Shown piece by piece: positions 42,977 through 52,600 of a DNA stretch of 64,000 bases. The position numbers were made by a program, and so were the translations under genes. Under the pieces are notes generated by a model, which was not told the DNA's origin, searched no databases, and saw only the letters and a program-made list of their open reading frames with translations. The DNA comes from Chitinophagales bacterium (lineage in GTDB: Bacteria > Bacteroidota > Bacteroidia > Chitinophagales > Saprospiraceae): the NCBI GenBank assembly GCA_013299105.1, contig JAAFJY010000033.1, positions 1 through 64,000 on the forward strand, written 5' to 3'. Every line of letters begins with the position of its first letter. Position 1 is the first letter of the stretch.

Positions 42977-44311
42977 TTAATGCATCACACCGTGCTGCAA
43001 ATAATACACCGCAATCCCTGCCAAATATCCGATCAATGCATAAATCGAGATGTTGCGCAGGTACCAAAGGAAGTCGATTTTCAGCAAACCCATGGTGGCC
43101 ACACCCGCAGCGGAACCAATGATCAGGATACTGCCCCCAGTGCCAGCGCAGTAAGCTAGTAACTCCCAAAAATCATGGTCAGGTGGGTAGGTATTCAGAT
43201 CGTACATACCCATACAGGCTGCGACCAGCGGAACGTTGTCAACAATGGCCGAGAGCAAGCCGATCATGGTGTTGATCAGGTAAATGCTACCAAAACTGTG
43301 GTTCAAAACTTCTGCCATCATGGTCAGGTGGCCAGAAGCTTCGAGGGCACCTACCGCTAAGAGAATCCCCAGAAAGAATAGGATACTCGGCGTGTCGATG
43401 CGGTGTAGCATGGCTGCTACCGAAAACTCATGGCGCTGGTGCTCCGGTTTGCCACGGTGCAAAAACTCAGTCACATACCAGAGCAAACCTACCGAGAGCA
43501 TGACCCCCATGTAAGGCGGCATGTGGGTGATAGATTTGAAAACAGGCACCGAAAGTAAGGATGCGCCACCCAAAACGAACAAGAGTTTTTGCTCAAATGG
43601 CGTGGTAATGCGTTCCGATTTCATCTCTTCTTCCGAGAACTGTTCCATCTCCGTTTTGTCGCGGCCCAGGAAATAGGTAGCTACAAAGAGAGGCACCAAT
43701 AAACTCACCGACGAGGCCAGAATCGTCGCCGTCATGATGTTGAAGGTAGTCACTTGTCCGCCGATCCATAGCATGATGGTGGTCACGTCGCCGATGGGCG
43801 ACCAAGCCCCGCCTGCATTGGCTGCAACGATTACAAAACCACCAAACAACCAGAGGTTCTCTTTCTTTTTGATGATCCTGCGCAGCAAAGCGCACATGAT
43901 AATGGCGGTGGTCATGTTGTCGAGTCCCGCAGAAAGAAAAAAAGTTACCCATGAAATGATCCAGAGTAACTTTACGCGATTGGAAGTGGTGATGCGGTCG
44001 GTGATGACCCGGAAGCCATCGTGGACGTCCACTAATTCTACGATGGTCATGGCACCGAGCAGGAAAAATAGGATTTCAGCTACTTTTCCCAGGTGCTCAA
44101 ATAGGCTGTGTTCGAGGAAAGCGCGGGTATCGCCGTGGGCAGAATTGGCTACTTCGGCGGCTCCGGGCATTTCGGACATGCCCATGCTGAGTATTAGCCA
44201 ACAAAAAACCCCGGTCAATAAGGCCGAGGCAGCTTTGTCGATGCGCAGGGGATGCTCTAACGCAATTAGCGCATAGCCAACAATGAATACAATGACAATT
44301 AAAAGGGCCAT
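42977..44311 (-). CDS. nhaD: NhaD-type Na+/H+ antiporter
   Basis: 444 residues and about twelve membrane helices. Family marks: ALEHPLRIDKAASALLTG near the start, FFLSAGLDNMTTAIIMCAL, NAGGAWSPIGDVTTIMLWIG and SAIVDNVPLVAACMGMYDL, with the two DN...T/P half-site motifs expected of the ion transporter superfamily. It exports sodium in exchange for protons. It is transcribed after the CBS-domain gene, 44 bp upstream. Confidence 0.92.
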   Translation of the reverse strand: MALLIVIVFIVGYALIALEHPLRIDKAASALLTGVFCWLILSMGMSEMPGAAEVANSAHGDTRAFLEHSLFEHLGKVAEILFFLLGAMTIVELVDVHDGFRVITDRITTSNRVKLLWIISWVTFFLSAGLDNMTTAIIMCALLRRIIKKKENLWLFGGFVIVAANAGGAWSPIGDVTTIMLWIGGQVTTFNIMTATILASSVSLLVPLFVATYFLGRDKTEMEQFSEEEMKSERITTPFEQKLLFVLGGASLLSVPVFKSITHMPPYMGVMLSVGLLWYVTEFLHRGKPEHQRHEFSVAAMLHRIDTPSILFFLGILLAVGALEASGHLTMMAEVLNHSFGSIYLINTMIGLLSAIVDNVPLVAACMGMYDLNTYPPDHDFWELLAYCAGTGGSILIIGSAAGVATMGLLKIDFLWYLRNISIYALIGYLAGIAVYYLQHGVMH

Positions 44312-44355
44312 ATAATATAGGTGTGTGTAGGTGAATAATCATGCAAGCCCCTTGC

Positions 44356-44790
44356 TCAATGCCGCGTAATGAACTCTTCAAGGTACTGAATATGCACACT
44401 TTGCTCGCGGATGATGGCATTCACGATGTCGCCAATGCTCAGCATTCCCACGACTTTATCCCCCTCTTTGACGGGTAGGTGGCGAATTTTTTTGGAACTG
44501 AACAACTGCATACAATCGTTGATATCGTCTGCTGGGCTAACCGTGAATACATTGGCCGTCATCACCTCAGTAATGGGGGTGCTTTTCGACTTGCGGCCTT
44601 TGATGATGCCTTTGCGTACGTAATCGCGTTCTGAAAAAATACCAGCCAGGCGTTCACCTTCCATCACTACAACGGCACCGATGTTATTGGCGGCCATGAT
44701 TTCCAGTGCGTCCACCACCATACTGGCAGTGGTCACAGAAAGGAGATTTTGGGTAGGTTTGTTATTGAGAAGTTGCTGTACCGAAATCAT
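44356..44790 (-). CDS. Two-CBS-domain protein
   Basis: 144 residues made of two CBS motifs: residues ~10-65 (TTASMVVDALEIMAANNIGAVVVM, GIFSERDYVRKGI) and ~75-135 (VFTVSPADDINDCMQLFSSK, HLPVKEGDKVVGMLSIGDIV). CBS pairs bind adenine nucleotides. It is the first gene of an operon with the antiporter nhaD, so it may gate that transporter by energy state; this is inference from position. Confidence 0.9.
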   Translation of the reverse strand: MISVQQLLNNKPTQNLLSVTTASMVVDALEIMAANNIGAVVVMEGERLAGIFSERDYVRKGIIKGRKSKSTPITEVMTANVFTVSPADDINDCMQLFSSKKIRHLPVKEGDKVVGMLSIGDIVNAIIREQSVHIQYLEEFITRH

Positions 44791-45110
44791 TGGGTTGGTG
44801 GTTTTGGTTATGACTAATTAAAAACATAAGAAAAGTTTTGCTGGAATTTAATTTCGCCGATTAAGATATGGAATAAAATATTTTTATCCAAATATTTTGC
44901 TGAATTTCATCAAATAACCCAATTTGCTAGCATTTTTTAGGTTGTACAACCCTTGTTTTGCTTCAAAATTATTAAACCAACTCTTTATCAGTTGTTTAAA
45001 AAAAAGTTCCAACCGCAAACGTTTGCAATTTTTTATTACTCAAACACTTACTACCAGCCTTGCCAAAGAAGACTTACCTTTGCACTCGATTTTAAACAAA
45101 ATTGGCTATT
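44791..45110. other. AT-rich glgP upstream region
   Basis: 320 bp between divergent CBS and glgP genes. The only recognisable element is TACCTTTG at 45075-45082, a -7 box 29 bp before the glgP ATG, with no well-spaced TTG upstream. A GCAAACGTTTGC palindrome at 45015-45026 could be a LacI/CcpA-type operator for the glycogen gene. Confidence 0.45.
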
Positions 45111-47666
45111 ATGGTCGAGCAATTGCAAGACAACAACTCCCGCCTGAAACGTATTTTCATCGAATCCCGTCTCCCAGAGGAGCTGACACCACTCCAGGAA
45201 ATGGCAAACAACTTGCTGTGGTCCTGGAAACAGGAATGTATCGAGCTGTTTCAGCAACTCATTCCAGGGGCATGGGAAAACATGAATTATAACCCATTGG
45301 CTGTTCTGGATCAACTCAGCCGCGAGCGCGCTGAAGAACTGGTCAAAGACAAAGCTTTCATGGCAGCGGTAAAGAAAGCCTATGCTAGCTTCAAAGAATA
45401 CCTCGGTGCCAAACACCAAGGGCATAAGATTGCCTATTTCAGCATGGAGTTTGGCCTGCACATATCTGCTCGTTTATATTCCGGTGGTTTGGGCGTTTTG
45501 GCTGGTGATTTCCTGAAAGAAGCCAGCGACCAAAATGTCAACATGGCAGGCATTGGCCTGCTTTACCGTTATGGTTATTTTGAGCAAAGCATTTCTTTGC
45601 ACGGCGACCAGGTGAACAACTACCCTGCGCAGGAATACACCAAGATGCCAATGCACCCAGTGCGCGACAAAAATGGCGAATGGCTCAAAATAGCGGTTGA
45701 ATTGGCAGGCCGCCAGGTACACGCCAAGGTCTGGGAACTGCCCGTTGGTCGCATTCCACTCTACCTCCTGGATACCGACATCAGCGAAAACACCTGGGAT
45801 GACCGCATGATCACCCACCAACTCTACGGTGGCGACAAGGAACACCGCATCAAGCAAGAGATTCTTTTGGGTATCGGGGGCATTCGCGCTCTCGAAGCAA
45901 TGGGCATCGAAGCGGATATTTACCATTGCAATGAGGGCCATGCAGCATTCATGACCCTGGAGCGTACCCGCAACTACATGCGCAACCAGCACTTGAGTTA
46001 TGTGGCAGCCAGCGAAATGGTGCGAGGTTCTTCTTTGTTCACCACCCACACGCCCGTTCCTGCGGGTCACGACTACTTCACCGAAGACTTGATGCGCCGT
46101 TACCTGGGCGAATTCTCCAGCCAATTGGGGATTTCCTGGTACGAGTTTATGGCTTTGGGCCGTATGGACGCCAACAACCCAGGCGAACCGTTCTCGATGA
46201 GCCACCTGGCCATCCGCCTTTGTCAAGAAGTCAATGGCGTGAGCGAATTACACGGTTTGGTGTCGCAGCACATGTTCCGTCCGCTGTACCCTGGCTACAA
46301 CCACCAGGAATTACATGTGAGCTATGTGACCAATGGCGTGCACTATCCAACCTGGATTGCGAACGATTGGCACAAGCTGTTCGTAGAATACCTGGGCGAA
46401 GGCTTCATCAAAGACCAATCGAACCTGAAACTATGGGAAAAAGTGCAAAAAATTCCATCCGAAAAGATCATGGAATTGCGCACCGCCCTGAAAAAACGCT
46501 TGCTCAAGTACGTCAAGGCCAAGCTGAAAACGGAATTGACCCGTCGTGGTGAAAAGCCAGCTACGATTTTCGAAGTATTGAATGGCATTCCACAAAATGC
46601 GCTGGTGGTAGGCTTTGCCCGTCGCTTTGCTACTTACAAGCGCGCACAGTTGTTGTTCCAAAATCCAGAGCGCTTGGCCGCTTTGATCAACGACAAAGAG
46701 CGCCCGATCATGTTCATTTTTGCAGGAAAGGCGCACCCCGCCGACCAGCCGGGCCAAAAATTGATCAAGGACATCGTCAACCTGTCGAGCCGTCCGGAAT
46801 TTGCAGGTAAAATCATTTTCCTGGAAGGCTACAACATGGAAATGGCCAAGTTGCTGGTACAAGGCGTAGACATTTGGCTCAACACCCCAACCCGCCCGAT
46901 GGAAGCTTCAGGGACCTCAGGCATGAAGGCCGCAATGAACGGGGTCATGAACTTCAGCGTGCTTGATGGCTGGTGGGCCGAGGGTTTCCGTGAAGATGCA
47001 GGCTGGTCCTTGCCTTTGGAAAATACTTATGACGATCCACAGTTACAAGATGAATTGGATGCCGAGACCTTGTACAACATCTTCGAGGAAAACATCGTCC
47101 CTACCTATTACAACCGCGATGCCAAAGGGATCTCGGAAGAATGGGTGCAGTTCATCCGCAACATCATTGCCAAAGTAGCGCCAAATTTTAGCATGAAGCG
47201 CATGATGGATGACTACTTTGCCCGTTTTTACAACAAGTTGGCCACCCGTGGTGCCGCTTTGAAGAAAAACAATTTTGCCGAAGCCAAGACCCTCGCCGAA
47301 TGGAAGCGCAACGTAGTCCAGCGTTGGCAGGGTATTCACATCGTGGACCGCGATATTTTTGACACGGATAACTATTCACTGACTTTGGGAGAAAGTTTTC
47401 AGGTCAATATCAAGGTGTATTGCAACGGGCTTGATCCCAAAGACCTGGGGGTAGAAGCCCTTTTCTATAAGCGCCACAGCGAAACCAACATGGAGCTGCG
47501 CCAAGCCATGCAACTGCAATTAAAAGACGGCAAGGGCGACATCGCTACGTTTACTGCTGAAATCACACCTGACATGTCGGGGGTATTCGAGTACGGTTTC
47601 CGCTTGTATCCGAAAAACGAAAAACTGCCACACCGCCAGGACTTGGCTTTGATCAAGTGGCTGTAA
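45111..47666 (+). CDS. glgP: Alpha-glucan phosphorylase
   Basis: 851 residues from ATG 45111. An N-terminal DUF3417-like region (WSWKQECIELFQQL) marks the short alpha-glucan phosphorylase type, followed by YFSMEFGLHISARLYSGGLG, HCNEGHAAF and VVGFARRFATYKRAQLLF. The PLP lysine lies in EASGTSGMKAAMNG. It releases glucose-1-phosphate from glycogen or maltodextrins. It is followed by a strong terminator and stands alone. Confidence 0.93.
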   Translation: MVEQLQDNNSRLKRIFIESRLPEELTPLQEMANNLLWSWKQECIELFQQLIPGAWENMNYNPLAVLDQLSRERAEELVKDKAFMAAVKKAYASFKEYLGAKHQGHKIAYFSMEFGLHISARLYSGGLGVLAGDFLKEASDQNVNMAGIGLLYRYGYFEQSISLHGDQVNNYPAQEYTKMPMHPVRDKNGEWLKIAVELAGRQVHAKVWELPVGRIPLYLLDTDISENTWDDRMITHQLYGGDKEHRIKQEILLGIGGIRALEAMGIEADIYHCNEGHAAFMTLERTRNYMRNQHLSYVAASEMVRGSSLFTTHTPVPAGHDYFTEDLMRRYLGEFSSQLGISWYEFMALGRMDANNPGEPFSMSHLAIRLCQEVNGVSELHGLVSQHMFRPLYPGYNHQELHVSYVTNGVHYPTWIANDWHKLFVEYLGEGFIKDQSNLKLWEKVQKIPSEKIMELRTALKKRLLKYVKAKLKTELTRRGEKPATIFEVLNGIPQNALVVGFARRFATYKRAQLLFQNPERLAALINDKERPIMFIFAGKAHPADQPGQKLIKDIVNLSSRPEFAGKIIFLEGYNMEMAKLLVQGVDIWLNTPTRPMEASGTSGMKAAMNGVMNFSVLDGWWAEGFREDAGWSLPLENTYDDPQLQDELDAETLYNIFEENIVPTYYNRDAKGISEEWVQFIRNIIAKVAPNFSMKRMMDDYFARFYNKLATRGAALKKNNFAEAKTLAEWKRNVVQRWQGIHIVDRDIFDTDNYSLTLGESFQVNIKVYCNGLDPKDLGVEALFYKRHSETNMELRQAMQLQLKDGKGDIATFTAEITPDMSGVFEYGFRLYPKNEKLPHRQDLALIKWL

Positions 47667-47686
47667 TGGGTTGAGCTAGAAAAAAC

Positions 47687-47720
47687 AAAGGGTCGCAATG
47701 CTGAGTTGCGGCCCTTTTTT
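47687..47720 (+). terminator. Terminator of glgP
   Basis: AAAGGGTCGCAA (47687-47698) pairs with TTGCGGCCCTTT (from 47706) with one G-T pair, then more T residues. It starts 20 bp after the stop. Confidence 0.8.
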
Positions 47721-47772
47721 AGTGGTTAGTTGTTAGTGGTTAGTTGTTAATGGTTAGTTGGGGGACTAGGCG

Positions 47773-48375
47773 CATTAACCAGAGGTTTAGTGGGGTTTAG
47801 GTGTTTTTGGGCATTACTGGGGTAGGGTTCAGTTCATGGGCTAGGGTTTAGTTTTGCTTAGGGCAAAATGGTGCATCAACTGTGGGTTTAGTTTCACTCA
47901 GGGCCAATAACTGGCTTGGGGTAGTCAGGGGCTTTTGGGCAAGTTTGTACCTAGGGCAGGTTCATTAACCAGGGGTTTAGTAGGGTTTGGGGCTTAGTTG
48001 GAGGTTTAGTTTTGGGACTTAACTGGGTTTTGAAAAGAAACATTAACCAGGGCTTGGTGTGGGGTTTAGTGGGTTTAGGTGTTTTGGGCATTACTGGGGT
48101 AGGGTTCAGTTCATGGGCTGGGGTTTAGTTTTGCTTAGGGCAAAATGGTGCATCAACTGTGGGTTTAGTTTCACTCAGGGCCAATAACTGGCTTGGGGTA
48201 GTCAGGGGCTTTTGGGCAAGTTTGTACCTAGGGCAGGTTCATTAACCAGGGGTTTAGTAGGGTTTTGGCCTTAGTTGGAGGTTTAGTTTTGGGACTTAAC
48301 TGGGTTTTGAAAAAACATTAACCAGGGCTTAGTGTGGGGTTTAGTGGTTTCAGGTGTTTTTGAGTAAAAAAACTG
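47773..48375 (+). repeat. 275-bp tandem repeat, about 2.1 copies, rich in GGTTTAG
   Basis: CATTAACCAG recurs at 47773, 48041 and 48316 and GCATTACTGG at 47811 and 48088, so the unit is 268-277 bp with near-identical copies. The plus strand is strongly G/T-biased with about a dozen GGTTTAG words and many GGG and GGGG runs. No ORF spans it in any frame. The 1.43-kb gap 47667-49099 contains this array, the hairpins at 48463-48543 and an AT-rich end with no gene. Confidence 0.85.
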
Positions 48376-48462
48376 GAGGGACGCGTCCAGGGATCATTTA
48401 CTTTGGGGGGTACAGGGTTTTGGGAAAAAGTAGCTGGGGTCAGTTTGTTTCTTTAGGGGGAG

Positions 48463-48543
48463 GCGGGCAGACCAAATGTCCGCCCGCGTAAACCTCATAG
48501 TATGCTGGTTTCTTTGCCCAGCCCCTTGTCATCGGGGCTGGGC
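48463..48543. repeat. Two strong adjacent hairpins
   Basis: GCGGGCAGAC (48463-48472) pairs with GTCCGCCCGC (48478-48487) with one mismatch, and GCCCAGCCCC (48516-48525) pairs perfectly with GGGGCTGGGC (48534-48543). There is no T-run after the second stem on the plus strand. They could be part of a structured RNA or terminate transcripts leaving the tandem array. Confidence 0.5.
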
Positions 48544-49099
48544 CTGGGGTGTTTAGTTCTTGGATATGAGTAATGGGTTTCGGGAAAAAAAACTTATAGT
48601 GAAGTTGAACTGTCGTACTTGTCAAGTTGGTGATCAGCGATCGTTTTCGTTGATGATTCAAAAGTACAGGCACTTGGAAGGGTTTGAAAACAACGAAAAG
48701 GCCAAAATCGGGTTTCTGAGCAGGCCAAAACATTGAAAATTTACATTTTTGAGTGGACTTTTAGGGCTTAACGAGAGGTGTTAAAAATTTGAAAATCAGA
48801 TTTTTGTAAAAAAATAAAGCTTTAAAACCAAGCCACTTTAGTTTCTTGCCCAAAGGTGCTTTTTTTCGGGTTTCTGAAACATGAAAAAAAATTGAAAAAA
48901 ATTTGCTGCGCATACTTTTTTTCCAAAATGGATATGCCTTTTTGGAATTTTACCCTTATTTCATTGCTTGTATATTGCCTAAAGCCATTACATTTACCAT
49001 TACTAATCACACTCAGTTAAGCGATAGTATTGATTTTTGCCACTAAGAAACGGTTTGAAGACTCCCCGTGGGCCAAACAGTTTCTAAGCGCTTGAGTGC

Positions 49100-50644
49100 A
49101 TGTCCAAAAAAAACAGCCGTCCCGTTGTCAAAGACGATCTTTTCGCCTTAATCAAAGCCATGTCTCCCTCTGAGAAACGCTATTTCAGCGTCAACAACAG
49201 CCGCAAGCGTGACAACAAGGGACAGGAAGAACGCAGTGAATACCTGGATTTGTACGACCTGCTCAGCAAAATGGAGGAATACGATGACACCAAATTGAAG
49301 CAGGCTTTCAAGGCCCGATTGGCCGATACCAAAGCCTATTTGTATGATGCCATCCTGCGCAGCATCAGACAATACCGCAGCAAACGCCTGCGGTATGGTC
49401 AAATCAAAGATAAAATCTTGGATGCCCGTTACCTCAACGACTTGGGGTTGTATGACCAGGCTTTTGCCAGCCTTGACAGCGCAGCTGAAATGGCCGAAAG
49501 CATTGACGATAACCTATCGCTGTTGGAAATCAACCGTGAAAGGCGCAAGATCATGCGCATGCAACTCAATCAACCCATGATAGATTCCATGGCCGACTGC
49601 ATTGCCGCGTATCCAAAGGAGCTGCAAAAAATTCAAATTGAAGCTAGTCACCTGGAAAAATACGACCAGATCATGAGTAAAATGGTCTTGAATGCGATGG
49701 TGAAATCGGAGGAGGAAAAGCAGACCCTGGCCCAAGATTTTCATTTGTTGCTTGACTTGAGCAATGAACCTACTCGACCACTGGCCCGCTTGCGCTTTTT
49801 TCAGGGGCGCTTTTTTTACTATTTTTATTTGGGCGATTTACAAAATGCTTATAAGAACTCGAATGAAGTACTAAAAATATGGTCGGCATTGCCCGTCCTA
49901 CAGGTAGAAGAAAAGATCATGTACATCAACGACATGACCAATAACCTTAATGTACTTTGCCTATTTAAACAATACGATGAGGCCAGTAAAAAACTGAATG
50001 ACCTCAAAAAGATCGAGACCCACTCCTTTCATGAAGAATACTTGTTGTTTCGTCGCTTTACTCACATTGATTTGTACCTGCGCATCAACCAGGTGGAGTT
50101 GAACCAGTTGGATGAACTTGAAGCCAGTGTAGCCCAAGGCCTGAAGCAGTATAAAATTCCAGCGGGTACTGAATCAAGTATGCTTTACAACCTTACTTTT
50201 CTGTTTTACATGGCTGAACGTTACGATGTTTGTATTGATTACACGGATAGAATCTTGAAGCGCTACCAAGTCCAAGACCGGATTGACGCCCGTTTTTCGG
50301 CCAGTATCATCCGCATTTTGGCTATGTACGACCATGAGGGTGATCAAATCGACAACGCTTTTCGCTCAACATTGCGCCTGTTTCAAGCCCAAAGTGCAGA
50401 TTTTGACCTCAGTTTCGAAAATGAGATCGTCCAATTTTTCCAAAAACTGAACAAAGCCACTGAACGGGAGCGCAAATCTTTGATCGCAGAATACCTCAAT
50501 CACCTCATTCAACACCATTTGGACCCTGCCAAATACCGCATGGGGATGAATGAAGTAATGGCCCACTGGTGCAGGGCAAAACTAAAGGGCATTGGTTTTG
50601 CTGAACAAGTACGACGCGGCGGAAATCCTTTTCAAACGGCCTAA
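49100..50644 (+). CDS. Large alpha-helical protein of unknown function
   Basis: 514 residues with no signal peptide or membrane helix. It begins with a basic segment and KDDLFALIKAMSPSEKRYFS, a start I associate with uncharacterised Bacteroidota proteins, and continues as TPR-like helices (YLNDLGLYDQAFASLDSAAE, YLGDLQNAYKNSNEVLKIW, YMAERYDVCIDYTDRILKRY). TPR-type helices imply protein binding. I cannot name it. It is monocistronic downstream of the tandem array and convergent with the gene at 50700. Confidence 0.8.
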   Translation: MSKKNSRPVVKDDLFALIKAMSPSEKRYFSVNNSRKRDNKGQEERSEYLDLYDLLSKMEEYDDTKLKQAFKARLADTKAYLYDAILRSIRQYRSKRLRYGQIKDKILDARYLNDLGLYDQAFASLDSAAEMAESIDDNLSLLEINRERRKIMRMQLNQPMIDSMADCIAAYPKELQKIQIEASHLEKYDQIMSKMVLNAMVKSEEEKQTLAQDFHLLLDLSNEPTRPLARLRFFQGRFFYYFYLGDLQNAYKNSNEVLKIWSALPVLQVEEKIMYINDMTNNLNVLCLFKQYDEASKKLNDLKKIETHSFHEEYLLFRRFTHIDLYLRINQVELNQLDELEASVAQGLKQYKIPAGTESSMLYNLTFLFYMAERYDVCIDYTDRILKRYQVQDRIDARFSASIIRILAMYDHEGDQIDNAFRSTLRLFQAQSADFDLSFENEIVQFFQKLNKATERERKSLIAEYLNHLIQHHLDPAKYRMGMNEVMAHWCRAKLKGIGFAEQVRRGGNPFQTA

Positions 50645-50699
50645 ATTGGTGAGTATTTAAGAAAGCATTTTATTGCCCTTAGGAAGTTTAAAACAGCTT

Positions 50700-51224
50700 C
50701 TAAGCACTCTGCCCTCCATTGGGAGTGGTTTCAAAGACCAAATTGTTTCCTTCGCGGCGGATATACAAAGAAAAAGCCAAAAGATTGAGGAACAGGCAAA
50801 TCGCTGTTTTTGAAGTGCTTTGTGCGGTTACGCTGAGGGTTTCGCCATTGGATGCTCGCAGGTCGCCAGTATAAAGCAGCATCTCACGTCCACCAATGGT
50901 GTCTACGCTGCCCATTTTGATTGGAGGGCGACCTGTAAAACTGCTGGATTGAGAAAAGCCAGGCTCCAGAGTAAGTGGCTGGATCAGCGAAAATTGACCA
51001 TTGGTCTGGTCCAAAGCGATGAGAAGCTGGCTATGTCCCAATTCGATTTTCAGGCTGCGCAACTCAGGGTGGGATGGTAAAGGTGCATTTTGAAGTACTT
51101 TGACCTGGGCATTTTCAAAAGTAAGGCAAATTCCATTACCAGAGAGAATGGCCTGCTGTAGAAGGCCATTCTCGTGGTATACCACGGAATGATAGTCGAA
51201 AGAAAAGGCAAGTAGGTTAAGCAT
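50700..51224 (-). CDS. Beta-rich protein of unknown function
   Basis: 174 residues with no signal peptide. Alternating strands dominate (FSFDYHSVVYHENGLLQQAI, LRSLKIELGHSQLLIALDQT, KTAICLFLNLLAFSLYIRRE). I do not recognise it. It follows the STAS gene 106 bp away on the same strand, so they may be co-transcribed. Confidence 0.6.
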   Translation of the reverse strand: MLNLLAFSFDYHSVVYHENGLLQQAILSGNGICLTFENAQVKVLQNAPLPSHPELRSLKIELGHSQLLIALDQTNGQFSLIQPLTLEPGFSQSSSFTGRPPIKMGSVDTIGGREMLLYTGDLRASNGETLSVTAQSTSKTAICLFLNLLAFSLYIRREGNNLVFETTPNGGQSA

Positions 51225-51330
51225 AGGTTTTAGGGTTTAGCTTACAAGAAACGAGTGATAATCACTGATCAATCAGAAAATTATCCAAGTATAACACAAC
51301 TGTGTTCAAAAAGATTCTAATAAGGCAGTA

Positions 51331-51723
51331 CTATTCTTCTTCGCTTGCGGGATCATCAGATTCCAACTCGCGTTGCAATTCCTGGAGCATGATGTATTCT
51401 ACCGAAGCTTCCGTACTGGGACGAACAGCAACCACAGTTTCTAAACGAGAAATATCAATCAGGCGAGCCACATTAGGGGCAGTTGCACCTGTCAACACAA
51501 AAGTACCCTGTTCTTTCCAAAGGCGGTCAGCTGTCAAAATGGCGCTTAAACCAGAAGAATCGACGTATTTCACTGACGAAATGTCGAGGATGAGGTTTTG
51601 AACTCCTTCGTTGAATAGGAAAATGATCTCAGACTTGAGTTCTGGGGCGACAATGGAGTTCAGGTTTTCGGCCTGAATTTCCAGAATGGCATAGCGTTCC
51701 TGCTTATCTACTGAAAACTTCAT
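51331..51723 (-). CDS. STAS-domain anti-sigma factor antagonist-like protein
   Basis: 130 residues: a single STAS domain with the phosphoacceptor region LILDISSVKYVDSSGLSAIL (Ser in the DSSGLS loop at ~58) and an acidic C-terminal tail (ESDDPASEEE). Such proteins bind anti-sigma kinases in partner-switching pathways when unphosphorylated. No kinase or phosphatase gene is adjacent. Confidence 0.88.
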   Translation of the reverse strand: MKFSVDKQERYAILEIQAENLNSIVAPELKSEIIFLFNEGVQNLILDISSVKYVDSSGLSAILTADRLWKEQGTFVLTGATAPNVARLIDISRLETVVAVRPSTEASVEYIMLQELQRELESDDPASEEE

Positions 51724-51948
51724 ATACGTTTCCGCTTATAGTTTTTGACCCAATCTTGTGATCAGGCAAATTGTCAGGTACAACTTGGGTCAAAAAAATT
51801 CCGGGCAAAGATAAAATGTAAAGTGAAAATGAAAACCCGAATTTGAGCTTTTTTATCATTTGGCTCAAGAACTGGTCTAATTCGAGGTCAGAGGCACAAA
51901 ATAAAGCTTGCTTTTGTAAAATTAAACCTGATTTTGCCACAAAAATCC

Positions 51949-52085
51949 AAGGGAACGTAAAAAAATGAGGTGGACGGATTTGGGTTTAGTAAAAAAAGCT
52001 AAGCAACTGATTGGAAGGAAGTTGTGTTCTTTTTTTACTAAACCTCAAGAGCAAATGTGTCCATTTTATTTTAGCTCAAATACGA
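51949..52085. repeat. Family II hairpin element, copy c
   Basis: It begins GGGAACGTAAAAAAATGAGG; stem GTTTAGTAAAAAAAG...GCAACT against AAGTTGTGTTCTTTTTTTACTAAAC; tail CTCAAGAGCAAATG...AGCTCAAATAC. It lies in the 936-bp gap between divergent STAS and clpC genes. Confidence 0.75.
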
Positions 52086-52173
52086 AAGCACGCAAAGTCT
52101 AAAATAAACCATGTGCTGCTTTTTAGCGTTTATTCTGCGAAAATGGGCAATTTGGGATCCAAAATGGCCCATT

Positions 52174-52312
52174 GGGTAAAAAAGCTTACAAAAATAGGTA
52201 AACGAGTTTGGGTTTAGTTAAAAAAGATAAACAACTGGATAAAAGGAAGTTGTATTCTCTCTTGCTAAACCTCAAAAGCAAAGTTGGTTGCCTGATTTTA
52301 GCTCAGATACTA
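52174..52312. repeat. Family II hairpin element, copy d
   Basis: It begins GGGTAAAAAAGCTTAC; stem GTTTAGTTAAAAAAG...ACAACT against AAGTTGTATTCTCTCTTGCTAAAC; tail CTCAAAAGCAAAG...AGCTCAGATACT. It is 90 bp from copy c in the same orientation. Beyond it, 52313-52600 holds nothing recognisable. Confidence 0.7.
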
Positions 52313-52600
52313 GGGTTGGAGAGCAGGTTTTCATCGAATAGATGGATTCGTCCGCTGAAAAAAACACTTTTTTTTGTCGTAAAAGCTTGAAAATAAGCTT
52401 TTCGAGCCCTGAATTTTGCTCTTGGGCATTGTGTTTCTGCCTAAAATGTGGCAATATTTATGGGGCAAAAAACTTGTTTAAGTTGTAGCTATTGTGTAAA
52501 CTTGTTCGATGACCTTTTTATAGGTTCTACGTCTTAATTTACAGCAATGTCTCAATTTACTGCGAATGCAGCTTTTTGGTACGATTCTTGATCTCAATTG

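Noticed and set aside
47773-48375. CRISPR array
   Set aside because: The unit is about 275 bp with no short repeat/spacer alternation and no cas genes.
52011-52390. Two overlapping 60-68 codon plus-strand frames
   Set aside because: They are produced by family II elements c and d and show no conserved protein features.
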